Notes under the pieces: generated by a model
Told to the model about the DNA's origin: nothing
Databases searched by the model: none
The model's input: only the letters and a program-made list of their open reading frames with translations
Origin: Sphingobacterium olei
GTDB lineage: Bacteria > Bacteroidota > Bacteroidia > Sphingobacteriales > Sphingobacteriaceae
DNA length: 64,000 bases
Direction of reading: 5' to 3'
Assembly: GCF_005048855.1 (NCBI RefSeq)
Contig: NZ_SUME01000001.1
Location: 682,001 to 746,000 of the forward strand
Program-made: the position numbers and the translations under genes
Part shown: piece by piece, positions 25,311-32,619 of the stretch
Position numbering within the stretch: the first letter of the stretch is position 1
How the letters are laid out: every line of letters begins with the position of its first letter

Positions 25311-25973
25311 CTATTGAATAAGCTTAGCCAGATATTTAACAGCAAGCGCAGGACTTGATAGTATAGGAACGATTCGGTCTGCTTGAGGCAAAGTGTCTAC
25401 TACCCGAGCCATAGACGCTTGGGCGAGTACGATAACATCCACCTCCTTGCTTAGTTCTTTTAGCGCATCGGCAACCATCTTATCGTGCATATCTGCGTTT
25501 CCGCTCATTAAAGCTTCAAAGGCCCCTTTACATAACTTGGTATTCAAGACGATTTCTTTTTTAGCCAACTGTGCTCTTCGCGCTACCAGGTCTGCTGTAG
25601 GTTCAAGTGTAGTGGGCAACGTTGCAATAACGCCTATGCTACGTCCAGTATTTACCGCTTCATCAGCCATCGCTAGATCTACACGTATTACCGGAACATC
25701 ACTCAGTGTAGCTGCAGTTTCGATCGCTCTTCCTATCGAAGAGCAAGTGACTAATATATAATCGGCACCGGCCTGCTCGGCTGCACTAATTTGATTTACC
25801 ACGCGTTTAGCGGTAGTAGGCGTTAATTCCCCCTTGGAAATAACATCTTTGATCAGGCTATCATCTACCATGTTGAATATCGAAACTCCAGGTAGGTGCT
25901 CCTGACAAAGTTGTTGAAATATCGGCACCAATGTAGCGGATGTGTGTACCAATCCTAATGTTTTCTGTTTCAT
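25311..25973 (-). CDS. aspartate/glutamate racemase family protein
   Basis: A 220-residue cytoplasmic protein with the Asp/Glu/hydantoin racemase fold. Both catalytic cysteines are identifiable: Cys in YILVTCSSIGRAIE (about residue 81), and in the second half LAQASMARV, where the usual Cys is replaced by Ala/Ser. So only one of the two acid/base cysteines is obvious, which argues against a standard racemase and for a decarboxylase- or isomerase-like activity, as in arylmalonate decarboxylase relatives. It lies between the DUF1537 kinase and the transporter, on the same strand, with gaps of 18 and 83 bp. Confidence 0.82.
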   Translation of the reverse strand: MKQKTLGLVHTSATLVPIFQQLCQEHLPGVSIFNMVDDSLIKDVISKGELTPTTAKRVVNQISAAEQAGADYILVTCSSIGRAIETAATLSDVPVIRVDLAMADEAVNTGRSIGVIATLPTTLEPTADLVARRAQLAKKEIVLNTKLCKGAFEALMSGNADMHDKMVADALKELSKEVDVIVLAQASMARVVDTLPQADRIVPILSSPALAVKYLAKLIQ

Positions 25974-25991
25974 TTATCTTGTCTTTTCGTT

Positions 25992-27344
25992 TTACATAAT
26001 CGCCCTAACAAAGTAATCTTCCGTACCTACCTGTCCTCCTTTAAAATTTACCTCTATACCTTGAGCAGGATACCCATATGAGGTATGGGCTTTGCATATC
26101 GGTGCACCGGGTACAAACGGAGAGCGCATTTCCAGTGCTTCTATACCCATCGCTTTGGCTACAAAACCCGAGGTATCTCCACCGGTAATAATAATACGGG
26201 TTATGTTTACCTTTTCAAGGATCCTATTTACAATACTGCCTAGAAAAGTGCCCAATACGGAAGATGATTTATTATCGGAGAATCTGAGCACCTCGTTAGT
26301 GGAAGCGATCCGTACATCTTCAGGACCCTTGCTCGTATGTATCACGAGATGCATTCCCTGGTTTAGGATTCTTATTGCCTCGCCTGCATACTGGTCGATC
26401 AGAGCTGGTTGGTTTTCCGACGATACGATACCGCTGGTTTCTAGCGCTAGCTCGGCAAAACCATGCGTTAGTGCATGATTGATTTGCGCTCCCGTAACTG
26501 GAGAACAACTGCCAGATATGACCAGTATTGGGATTGCAGATTCCAAAGGTAACGCTGAACCGTTTTCTCTCGTTGACGGAGCGGTAGGGGCTAGTGCCAT
26601 TTCTATACCTGATGATCCAACAGAGAATAGCGGCTTTTCGCTGTTTTGAATTTGATCTATTAATGTCCCTACCGTACTCAGATGGCTCTCGTTGAACGTA
26701 TCAAAGAGCACCACTCTGGGGCTAGATACGGATGATGTGAGTTTTTCAATACAATACGTTTCACCTTTTTCCAAATCCAATAGATCTAACAGTTCAACTG
26801 GCATGTCCGTTTGCTGTGATAGGTGTATCCGTAGATCACTTTCGTTTGCAGGAGTAGTCGGATGATAGCGCATCGAGGGATGTCTATCCAGGCGATATAT
26901 TTCGCCACTACTGCCTATACCCATCCGGGCAAAAAGGTTTCCGAATGAACAGTATCGGCCCAGTGCAGGCGCTGCGACCAACATAGGGATAATGGTGTTT
27001 TTAAAGATTTTGTATCCGATATCTATGGCCTTTCCAATACTGCCCACATGTGGGGCAGAGTCAAACGTAGAGCAGATTTTGTAGTGTACATGTTTAGGGT
27101 TCAGCACTCTTAAGCAGTCGAAACAACGTGAAAGCTCGTTTTCCATTTCATCTGGAGACATACTTCGGCTAGTACCGGCAATTCCTATTGCCTGCACACC
27201 TTCGAATTTTTTTAATCTTTCAGCGTTTGGTATATCAATAAAGAGGATAGTCTTTATCCCTGCCCGGCTTAGGAAATCCAACGCGTCTGTCGAACCGGTA
27301 AAGTCATCACCATAGAAGGCCAGAAATAATCGTTCTGCTTCCAT
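25992..27344 (-). CDS. DUF1537 four-carbon acid sugar kinase family
   Basis: About 450 residues. The N-terminal substrate domain has FYGDDFTGSTDAL, and the C-terminal nucleotide domain has IITGGDTSGFVAKA plus SPFVPGAPICKA, all diagnostic of DUF1537 kinases (OtnK, LtnK, DtnK, OiaK). These phosphorylate four-carbon or branched acid sugars with ATP. The start is the ATG at 27344, coupled to the RLP stop as TGATG; a GTG at 27347 is the alternative. Pairing with a RuBisCO-like protein recalls the OiaK/OiaX step of apiose catabolism, where 3-oxo-isoapionate is phosphorylated and then decarboxylated. Whether this pair uses that substrate is inference. Confidence 0.9.
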   Translation of the reverse strand: MEAERLFLAFYGDDFTGSTDALDFLSRAGIKTILFIDIPNAERLKKFEGVQAIGIAGTSRSMSPDEMENELSRCFDCLRVLNPKHVHYKICSTFDSAPHVGSIGKAIDIGYKIFKNTIIPMLVAAPALGRYCSFGNLFARMGIGSSGEIYRLDRHPSMRYHPTTPANESDLRIHLSQQTDMPVELLDLLDLEKGETYCIEKLTSSVSSPRVVLFDTFNESHLSTVGTLIDQIQNSEKPLFSVGSSGIEMALAPTAPSTRENGSALPLESAIPILVISGSCSPVTGAQINHALTHGFAELALETSGIVSSENQPALIDQYAGEAIRILNQGMHLVIHTSKGPEDVRIASTNEVLRFSDNKSSSVLGTFLGSIVNRILEKVNITRIIITGGDTSGFVAKAMGIEALEMRSPFVPGAPICKAHTSYGYPAQGIEVNFKGGQVGTEDYFVRAIM

Positions 27345-28588
27345 CACTTTTTCCCAAATTTAGCTACCGAAAGCGCAAACTCTGGATGTTGCCGAGCAAT
27401 CTCTTCTATGGATTGTCCTTCTATAGCACCTTTCCATGCTTGTTGTAAGGCTTTGACCCCTCCTGAGGCGCCTGCCGGATGTCCTAAGATACCCCCGCCA
27501 GCCATATAAAGAAGATCTGTAGTCTTTGTACGGCGGTAGGTTTCGGGTGCTTGTCCGCCCCATTGACCCGAAGATACCACAGGTAAGACCGTTTGCATAC
27601 CGGTGATCGGTTCCAGACACGATTCTATCGATTTGACGACCGAGTCGTCCGACTCCCAGAATTTGTTTTGGATACCGTTCACATGGATTTGATCCACACC
27701 GGCCAGTCTCCACAATTTTTGATATGCAGGAAACTCGATACCCAATAACGGGTGGCGGTTGAACATACCCCACCCATTTCGATGACCGTGTATTGCTAAT
27801 TCTCCGCGGTCACAAATCTTCTTTACGGCTGATGTGCCCACACTATTGAGACTTATCATCGCACATGTACCTTCGGCCTCCACGATCTTATCATAATTGC
27901 GCTGCATATCATCCATGTCATCGCTGATATTAAACGCATACATGACTTTTTTACCTGTTTTATCGGCATATGCGTTGATGACAGCCATAACTGCATCTAC
28001 CCGCGCAGCGAATGGTGAATTAGCAGAGGAAGAAAGCAACTCATCATCTTTTATAAAATCGATACCTGCCGCTACAAGCACCGAAACAATATCAGCAGTC
28101 TGTGTAGGTGTAAGACCTATGCTAGGCTTAATAATTGTTCCTATTAATGGACGGTTATAAACACCAGTTAACTTTCTACATCCATCAATACCAAACTGAG
28201 GACCTCTAAATTGTTGGGTCATGGTATCTGGTAATGTGATATCCATTAATTTAAGCCCTGTAAATTGGGTGAGCTCATACAGGTTTCCTTGAAGTGTAGA
28301 GATCATCACGGGGAGGTTGTTGCCGAAGTTTTCAACAGACCATGATACCCAAATGTTAGCGCGCTGATACTGTTGCCCAATCCTGCTAGGGCCAGGTGTC
28401 GCGGGTGTGTCGACCACATCGAGAAGCTGAATAGCTTCTACTTTAGCCGCAAACCGCTTCTTTAATTCGTCCGTTTCGCCAGGTATATCTACAAAAGTAC
28501 CTGAGGATTGCTCCCCGGCCAAGACAGCCGCAGCTTTTTCAACGGGTAGGGGAGTTTCTATATAATATTGAGCTACTATTCTTTCCAT
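27344..28588 (-). CDS. RuBisCO-like protein (form IV), probable sugar-acid-phosphate decarboxylase
   Basis: A 414-residue protein of the RuBisCO large-subunit fold, shorter than true RuBisCO (about 470). The metal/carbamate motif is retained as GIDFIKDDE (Lys-Asp-Asp-Glu). Loop KPSIGLTP keeps the first of the two lysines of RuBisCO KPKxGLS but has Ser for the second. HGHRNGWGMF matches the active-site His-Arg segment, DQIHVNGIQNKF keeps His and a Lys in the loop 6 position, and PVVSSGQWGG keeps the phosphate-site Ser. The pattern fits decarboxylase-type RLPs rather than a CO2-fixing enzyme. It is the first gene of a four-gene operon with kinase, racemase-like protein and transporter. Confidence 0.92.
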   Translation of the reverse strand: MERIVAQYYIETPLPVEKAAAVLAGEQSSGTFVDIPGETDELKKRFAAKVEAIQLLDVVDTPATPGPSRIGQQYQRANIWVSWSVENFGNNLPVMISTLQGNLYELTQFTGLKLMDITLPDTMTQQFRGPQFGIDGCRKLTGVYNRPLIGTIIKPSIGLTPTQTADIVSVLVAAGIDFIKDDELLSSSANSPFAARVDAVMAVINAYADKTGKKVMYAFNISDDMDDMQRNYDKIVEAEGTCAMISLNSVGTSAVKKICDRGELAIHGHRNGWGMFNRHPLLGIEFPAYQKLWRLAGVDQIHVNGIQNKFWESDDSVVKSIESCLEPITGMQTVLPVVSSGQWGGQAPETYRRTKTTDLLYMAGGGILGHPAGASGGVKALQQAWKGAIEGQSIEEIARQHPEFALSVAKFGKK

Positions 28589-28741
28589 TTTAAGATGCTA
28601 GCGGATATTTTGTTCCGCTATTTCATTTGATTACTGAATTCCTAGGTCTGTTAGCACGGAAATTACATAACAAAAACCGTAGTATAAAACTTTTGGTAAT
28701 ATCCTATATAAGCTGGTAAATATTATATAAAGCCTCCTTCT

Positions 28742-29101
28742 TTATTTTTGAAACTGTTTCATAATAATATCACGTAGCTTTTCTTCATTTTCATCGCCCC
28801 ACTGGCCTAAAACTTCAATTACCGGAATTATAGTTTTACCAAATTCCGTGAGGCTATATTCCACTTTCGGTGGGACCACAGGATAAATTTTCTTTTGGAC
28901 GAGTCCGTGTTCTTCCAGCTCTTTCAACTGGATATTCAATACCCGTCTTGTTGCATCGGGAATATTCCGCTGCAATTCGCTGGGGCGTTGAAATCCCTTA
29001 TTGATAAACCACAACAAACGAATTTTCCATTTTCCATACAACACTTCACCGATTAGGTCAAGTCCACAGTTTAGGTTGGGTAAGATCTTTCTCTCGTACA
29101 T
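28742..29101 (-). CDS. HxlR-family transcriptional regulator
   Basis: A 119-residue winged-helix protein: LNCGLDLIGEVLYGKWKIRL, GFQRPSELQRNIPDATRRVL and VVPPKVEYSLTEFGKTIIPV are the family core, and the N-terminal Cys is in place. It is divergent from the SDR/NTF2-like pair (124-bp gap) and is their most likely regulator. It also lies 153 bp upstream of the RuBisCO-like gene on the same strand, so read-through control of that operon is possible. Confidence 0.87.
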   Translation of the reverse strand: MYERKILPNLNCGLDLIGEVLYGKWKIRLLWFINKGFQRPSELQRNIPDATRRVLNIQLKELEEHGLVQKKIYPVVPPKVEYSLTEFGKTIIPVIEVLGQWGDENEEKLRDIIMKQFQK

Positions 29102-29224
29102 GGCACAAAATTAATCCTATGTTTTAAATTGCGCAATAGGGGAATAATTTATCCCTATGCGAATCGTATTTCCGTACTTGTATAAAGTGAAAGTACAATG
29201 CAATTTTGTGCAAAATATTCATCT

Positions 29225-30019
29225 ATGGAAAACAGATTTAATATCAATAACGAATTATCGGGTAAGATTGCCTTGGTAACAGGCGGTACAAAAGGAGCGG
29301 GGAAAGCCATTGCCGAAAGGCTATCTAGCGCAGGAGCTACCGTTATCATTACGGCAAGAAATGCTCCTGAAGAACAAAATGAGAAACTTTATTTTATTTC
29401 AGCAGATTTAAGTAAGCCCGAAGGGACGCGGGCCGTAGCAAAGAAAATTTTATCAAAATTTGGAAGGCTCGATATTTTAGTAAACAATCTTGGCAGTTCT
29501 GAAACGCAGGCCGGTGGGTTTGCCGTCTTGAGCGACGAAGACTGGGAGCAAACCATTCGAACCAATCTCCTTGCGCCGGTCCGGTTGGATAGGGAGCTAT
29601 TGCCTCAGATGCTAGCACAGGAAAGTGGAGTCATCATTCATATCGCATCCATTCAGGGAAGGTTACCTTTACACGATTCAACGTTGCCGTATGCCGCAGC
29701 AAAAGCCGGGTTAATAAATTACAGCAAAGGTTTGTCGAAAGAAGTCTCGCCCAAAGGTATTCGTGTTTTAACCGTTTCGCCAGGCTGGATAAAGACCGAA
29801 TCGGCAACACGAATGATGGAACGGATTTCCAACAGCGCAAACATTCCCATAGCGCAAGCCATCCAAAGCGTAATGGACGCATTAGGCGGGATTCCAATCG
29901 GACGTCCAGCACAACCCGAAGAAATCGCCGAATTCATCGGCTTTTTAGTGTCTCCAAGAGCTAATTATTTAACAGGTACAGAATACATTATTGACGGTGG
30001 TACCATACCCACAATTTAA
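29225..30019 (+). CDS. short-chain dehydrogenase/reductase
   Basis: About 264 residues from the ATG at 29225 (MENRFNINNELSGK); an ATG at 29198 adds nine unlikely residues. SDR motifs: TGGTKGAGKAIAERL, NNLGSSETQ in place of NNAG, catalytic Ser in IHIASIQGRL and YAAAKAGLINYSKG. The C terminus SPRANYLTGTEYIIDGGT is typical of classical SDRs related to FabG-like enzymes. The substrate is unknown. The NTF2-like gene follows 11 bp later, so the two form an operon divergent from HxlR. Confidence 0.88.
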   Translation: MENRFNINNELSGKIALVTGGTKGAGKAIAERLSSAGATVIITARNAPEEQNEKLYFISADLSKPEGTRAVAKKILSKFGRLDILVNNLGSSETQAGGFAVLSDEDWEQTIRTNLLAPVRLDRELLPQMLAQESGVIIHIASIQGRLPLHDSTLPYAAAKAGLINYSKGLSKEVSPKGIRVLTVSPGWIKTESATRMMERISNSANIPIAQAIQSVMDALGGIPIGRPAQPEEIAEFIGFLVSPRANYLTGTEYIIDGGTIPTI

Positions 30020-30030
30020 CAACATTTAAA

Positions 30031-30357
30031 ATGAATATTATGAACTTACCAAACACAATCGCAGCACTAATTAAGGCACAGGACAACTTTGATAGCCACG
30101 CTTATGCCAATTGTTTTTCTGAAACTGCCCACGTTATAGATGAAGGAATAACATACCACGGACGAGCGGAAATACAGCGTTGGATTCAAAAAGCCAACGA
30201 CGAATTTAAGACAGTCATAAAACCACTTCAATATGTAGAGGCCGAAGAAATTTTGAAAGCTGAGATTTCAGGAAATTTTGAAGGCAGCCCTGCTGTGCTG
30301 ACGTATCATTTTGAGCTTATTGACGGGGTGATACAATCACTAAAAATTACAGGATAA
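30031..30357 (+). CDS. NTF2/SnoaL-like small protein
   Basis: A 108-residue protein with the cone-shaped NTF2-like pattern: AALIKAQDNFDSHAYANCFS, ITYHGRAEIQRWIQKANDEF and LTYHFELIDGVIQSLKITG. SnoaL-like members are isomerases, hydrolases or mere binding proteins. It is co-transcribed with the SDR. An ATG at 30040 is an alternative start. Confidence 0.8.
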   Translation: MNIMNLPNTIAALIKAQDNFDSHAYANCFSETAHVIDEGITYHGRAEIQRWIQKANDEFKTVIKPLQYVEAEEILKAEISGNFEGSPAVLTYHFELIDGVIQSLKITG

Positions 30358-30557
30358 GATATAAAGTATATATATGTTTTATACTTATGAGGTTCAGAAG
30401 TGTACTTTTTACTAACAATATTTAAGTTCTAATCTGTTTCTAATCTATCTCTAATGGATTTATAATTTTTAAAAGAGGATATTTGTCTGCGAATTGTTGT
30501 TAAGACCCTTTATTATTTTAATCGTGTTTGAATATAATAGACTTAAATTTATAGAAA

Positions 30558-31412
30558 ATGAAAAATGATATTTTATTCATTACAATGTGCTTGTTCACGA
30601 TAAGTACGACTGCTCAACAAAAAGAAGACAACGGAAAAAGGGACAGTGTTTATATCCATGAGATCGAGCACGATAAACTGCCCGTTAAAGTTCTACATGC
30701 GGAGCCTCTGTATATTGATCTTATTCGGGATCTTGGAGCTAGAAAAGGTGAAAAGGAATGGAATATAGGGCTTGGTTTAACCGATAACAATACATACGAC
30801 GAGTATACCGCTTTAATAGAATATGAATGGGCTCCGATAGACAGGCTGGGACTAGAGATCGAACTTCCTTTTTCTATATATTATCCAACCTCTAATGATA
30901 AAGTAGCCCCAAGTAGCAACCTAAATAGTTTTAAGTTTGCTGGGCAGTATTCATTTTACGTTTCAGAAAAATATCAAACAAGTATGGCAATTGGTTACAT
31001 ACATGAACTGGAGCTCACTGAATTTAGTAAATACGGAAAGGAAAGCTTTTTAACAGGAAATGTTTATAACCCTTTTTTCATCGCTGCCAGGCGTTTAGGT
31101 AGTAATTTTCATACATTATTATATACTGGCCCAGCATTCAAACATCACTTTGCAGACCAATCGATTAACACGAGCTGGCAAATAAATAGCAATATTCATT
31201 ATATGATGTCCGGGACAAGAAATTTTGTTGGAGTTGAGTTTAACAAGGAATTTAATTCAGGAGATTTCGATATGATTGTCCGGCCTCAGATGCGTGTCGG
31301 CATCGCTGATAATCTTATCATAGGTATCGTCGTAGGTGTTCCGATAAGTCGGGAAAATGAACGACTTAGTTCGTTCTTAAGATTGATTTATGAACCAAAA
31401 CATAAGACATAG
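30558..31412 (+). CDS. outer-membrane beta-barrel-like protein
   Basis: A 284-residue exported protein (ILFITMCLFTISTTAQQ). It has a conserved early segment VLHAEPLYIDLIRDLGARKG that I have seen in Bacteroidota envelope proteins, followed by alternating amphipathic strands (NIGLGLTDNNTYDEYTALIE, LGLEIELPFSIYYP, QYSFYVSEKYQTSMAIGYI, IVRPQMRVGIADNLIIGIVV) consistent with a small barrel. The role is unknown. Base composition is lower in GC than the genes to the left, and the accessory island begins just after it. Confidence 0.7.
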   Translation: MKNDILFITMCLFTISTTAQQKEDNGKRDSVYIHEIEHDKLPVKVLHAEPLYIDLIRDLGARKGEKEWNIGLGLTDNNTYDEYTALIEYEWAPIDRLGLEIELPFSIYYPTSNDKVAPSSNLNSFKFAGQYSFYVSEKYQTSMAIGYIHELELTEFSKYGKESFLTGNVYNPFFIAARRLGSNFHTLLYTGPAFKHHFADQSINTSWQINSNIHYMMSGTRNFVGVEFNKEFNSGDFDMIVRPQMRVGIADNLIIGIVVGVPISRENERLSSFLRLIYEPKHKT

Positions 31413-31466
31413 CAAAGCCCTTTATGCGTTACTCATTTAGAAGAGGGGCGAGGTATGCGAGATCAC

Positions 31467-31600
31467 ATAAAAAATCCTGAAGCGAGGGAGCTTCAGGATT
31501 TTCTAACTAACCAATTATTAACCTAAATTATGAATACTATATAAACGGCAGTATCTGGCAGGTTATTACTGCACCTGCCGGAATTAACAAAAACTTAACA
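31467..31600 (-). repeat. terminator-tail repeat, copy B (type II)
   Basis: Hairpin 31471-31500 (loop slightly larger, GAGGGA), then the TAACCAATTATTAACC tail and a type II block with a second inverted repeat (CGGCAG...CTGCCG) that ends AACAAAAACTTAACA. The minus-strand KilA-N fragment follows immediately. The 668 bp between 31412 and 32081 hold only this element, the fragment and the hip operators. Confidence 0.8.
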
Positions 31601-31786
31601 TTCAAAAGTTCTACCATATTGTCCCGATTTGACGATTATTCCGGTTGCACTCGTTCTTTGAATCCATTGCCCGACATACATAATGAATCTTTTTGTTCCA
31701 GCTTCCTGTTCAATTACCCCGAATTCGGGGTAATTAAAATTAAGATTGTTGATCTTTTTCCATATACTTATCCTTATCCTCTTCAT
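31601..31786 (-). pseudogene. KilA-N domain gene fragment
   Basis: About 170 bp match the middle of the KilA-N gene at 62.4-63.2 kb with a few substitutions; the encoded piece runs from the domain core WKKINNLNFNYPEFGVIEQE to TSATGIIVKSG. N- and C-terminal parts are missing. It ends directly at repeat copy B, as if the C-terminal half had been deleted up to the repeat. Not expected to be functional. Confidence 0.75.
31712..31735. repeat. 24-bp perfect palindrome in KilA-N fragment
   Basis: AATTACCCCGAA is followed by its exact reverse complement, giving 24 bp of perfect symmetry centred on GAATTC. The homologous place in the larger KilA-N gene has 30 bp of symmetry (62965-62994). Confidence 0.75.
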
Positions 31787-31979
31787 TGCGTTGCATATAG
31801 CAAATCTGTGTAAATCAAAATATTAAATGAATGACAAGCAGGAGGGCCTTATTGCGGAATTTCCTTCGAGATGACCGCTTTTCATTACCTCGCCTAACAG
31901 TTATAGTGCGCTTTATCATCTCAACCTATCCTGGGTATCGCGATTATAAAGAAGCTAACTATATTTCATGGGGCACATG

Positions 31980-32077
31980 TATACCTATACGGGTATATTT
32001 CTTGTGAAAAATCTATTTTTATACCCTAAATGATATAATATATCTATTTTTCGTATATTTATACCAGAAAAGGTATA
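31980..32077. promoter_or_regulatory. three hip operators spaced by 40 bp
   Basis: TATACC-N6-GGTATA occurs at 31980-31997 and at 32060-32077, and an imperfect version (TATACC-N6-GATATA) lies at 32020-32037. The starts are exactly 40 bp apart. The last copy overlaps the likely -7 element (TATATTTA) and ends 3 bp before the hipB start codon. Inverted repeats bound by a HipB dimer and repressing the operon are the known arrangement for hip loci. Confidence 0.75.
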
Positions 32078-32080
32078 AAT

Positions 32081-32284
32081 ATGGATTCTTTAAGATTATT
32101 TGTCAAGCAAAAACGCAAGGAATTAAAGCTTACGCAGGAAGATTTAGCATTCAATGCAGGTGTTGGCCTGCGCTTTGTTCGTGACTTAGAACAGGGCAAG
32201 AAAACACTTCGACTGGATAAAGTGAACGATGTGCTGGCGTTATTTGGGAAAGAGGTTGGTGTAGTCGATAAAGCGAGAGAATAA
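32081..32284 (+). CDS. hipB: HipB-like XRE antitoxin/repressor
   Basis: A 67-residue Cro/C1-type HTH protein: FVKQKRKELKLTQEDLAFNA and GVGLRFVRDLEQGKKTLRL carry the recognition helix. Size and sequence fit the short HipB proteins (y4mF-like) that lead hip operons. It should bind the three upstream TATACC repeats and repress the operon, and probably holds the kinase complex on DNA. Its stop overlaps the start of hipS by one base (TAATG). Confidence 0.87.
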   Translation: MDSLRLFVKQKRKELKLTQEDLAFNAGVGLRFVRDLEQGKKTLRLDKVNDVLALFGKEVGVVDKARE

Positions 32285-32619
32285 TGGCACGACAAGCAAA
32301 AATATTTTATCAGGATCGGTTAGCTGGATATCTCATAGAAGGAGATAGCGGCTATTCATTTACTTACCTAAATGAGTATCTTCAATCCGTTGATCCCAAA
32401 CCGATCAGCTTAGCTTTACCACTTTCAGAACATCCATACCATAGCAATGTTCTTTTTCCGTTTTTCGATGGTTTAATACCGGAGGGCTGGCTCTTGGATA
32501 TTGGCGAAAAGCACTGGAAGCTCAACCCGAGAGATCGTTTTGAACTGTTGGTCAATCTATGCAAAGATGCCATAGGAGCAGTTTCAGTATATCCGATGGA
32601 GGCGGACCATTATGGCTAA
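32284..32619 (+). CDS. hipS: HipS-like protein (HipA N-subdomain 1)
   Basis: A 111-residue protein equivalent to the N-terminal couple_hipA domain of HipA: IFYQDRLAGYLIEGDSGYSF, PISLALPLSEHPYH and LFPFFDGLIPEGWLLDIGEK. In one-piece HipA this domain is fused to the kinase. In the HipBST type known from E. coli O127 it is a separate protein (HipS) that acts as the antitoxin. Here too it is a separate gene, overlapping the kinase gene by 8 bp, so this is probably such a tripartite system. Confidence 0.82.
   Translation: MARQAKIFYQDRLAGYLIEGDSGYSFTYLNEYLQSVDPKPISLALPLSEHPYHSNVLFPFFDGLIPEGWLLDIGEKHWKLNPRDRFELLVNLCKDAIGAVSVYPMEADHYG

Noticed and set aside
27344..28588. The RuBisCO-like gene as a true CO2-fixing RuBisCO.
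   Set aside because: The second lysine of the KPKxGLS loop is missing, the protein is about 55 residues shorter, no small subunit or phosphoribulokinase is near, and the neighbours are catabolic.
31467..31600. The terminator-tail repeats as integron attC sites behind gene cassettes.
   Set aside because: They are 3' of accessory genes and partly palindromic, and ACTTAAC fits one core site, but the opposite GTTRRRY core is missing at the other end, the hairpin is a plain terminator, and there is no integrase or attI in the window.
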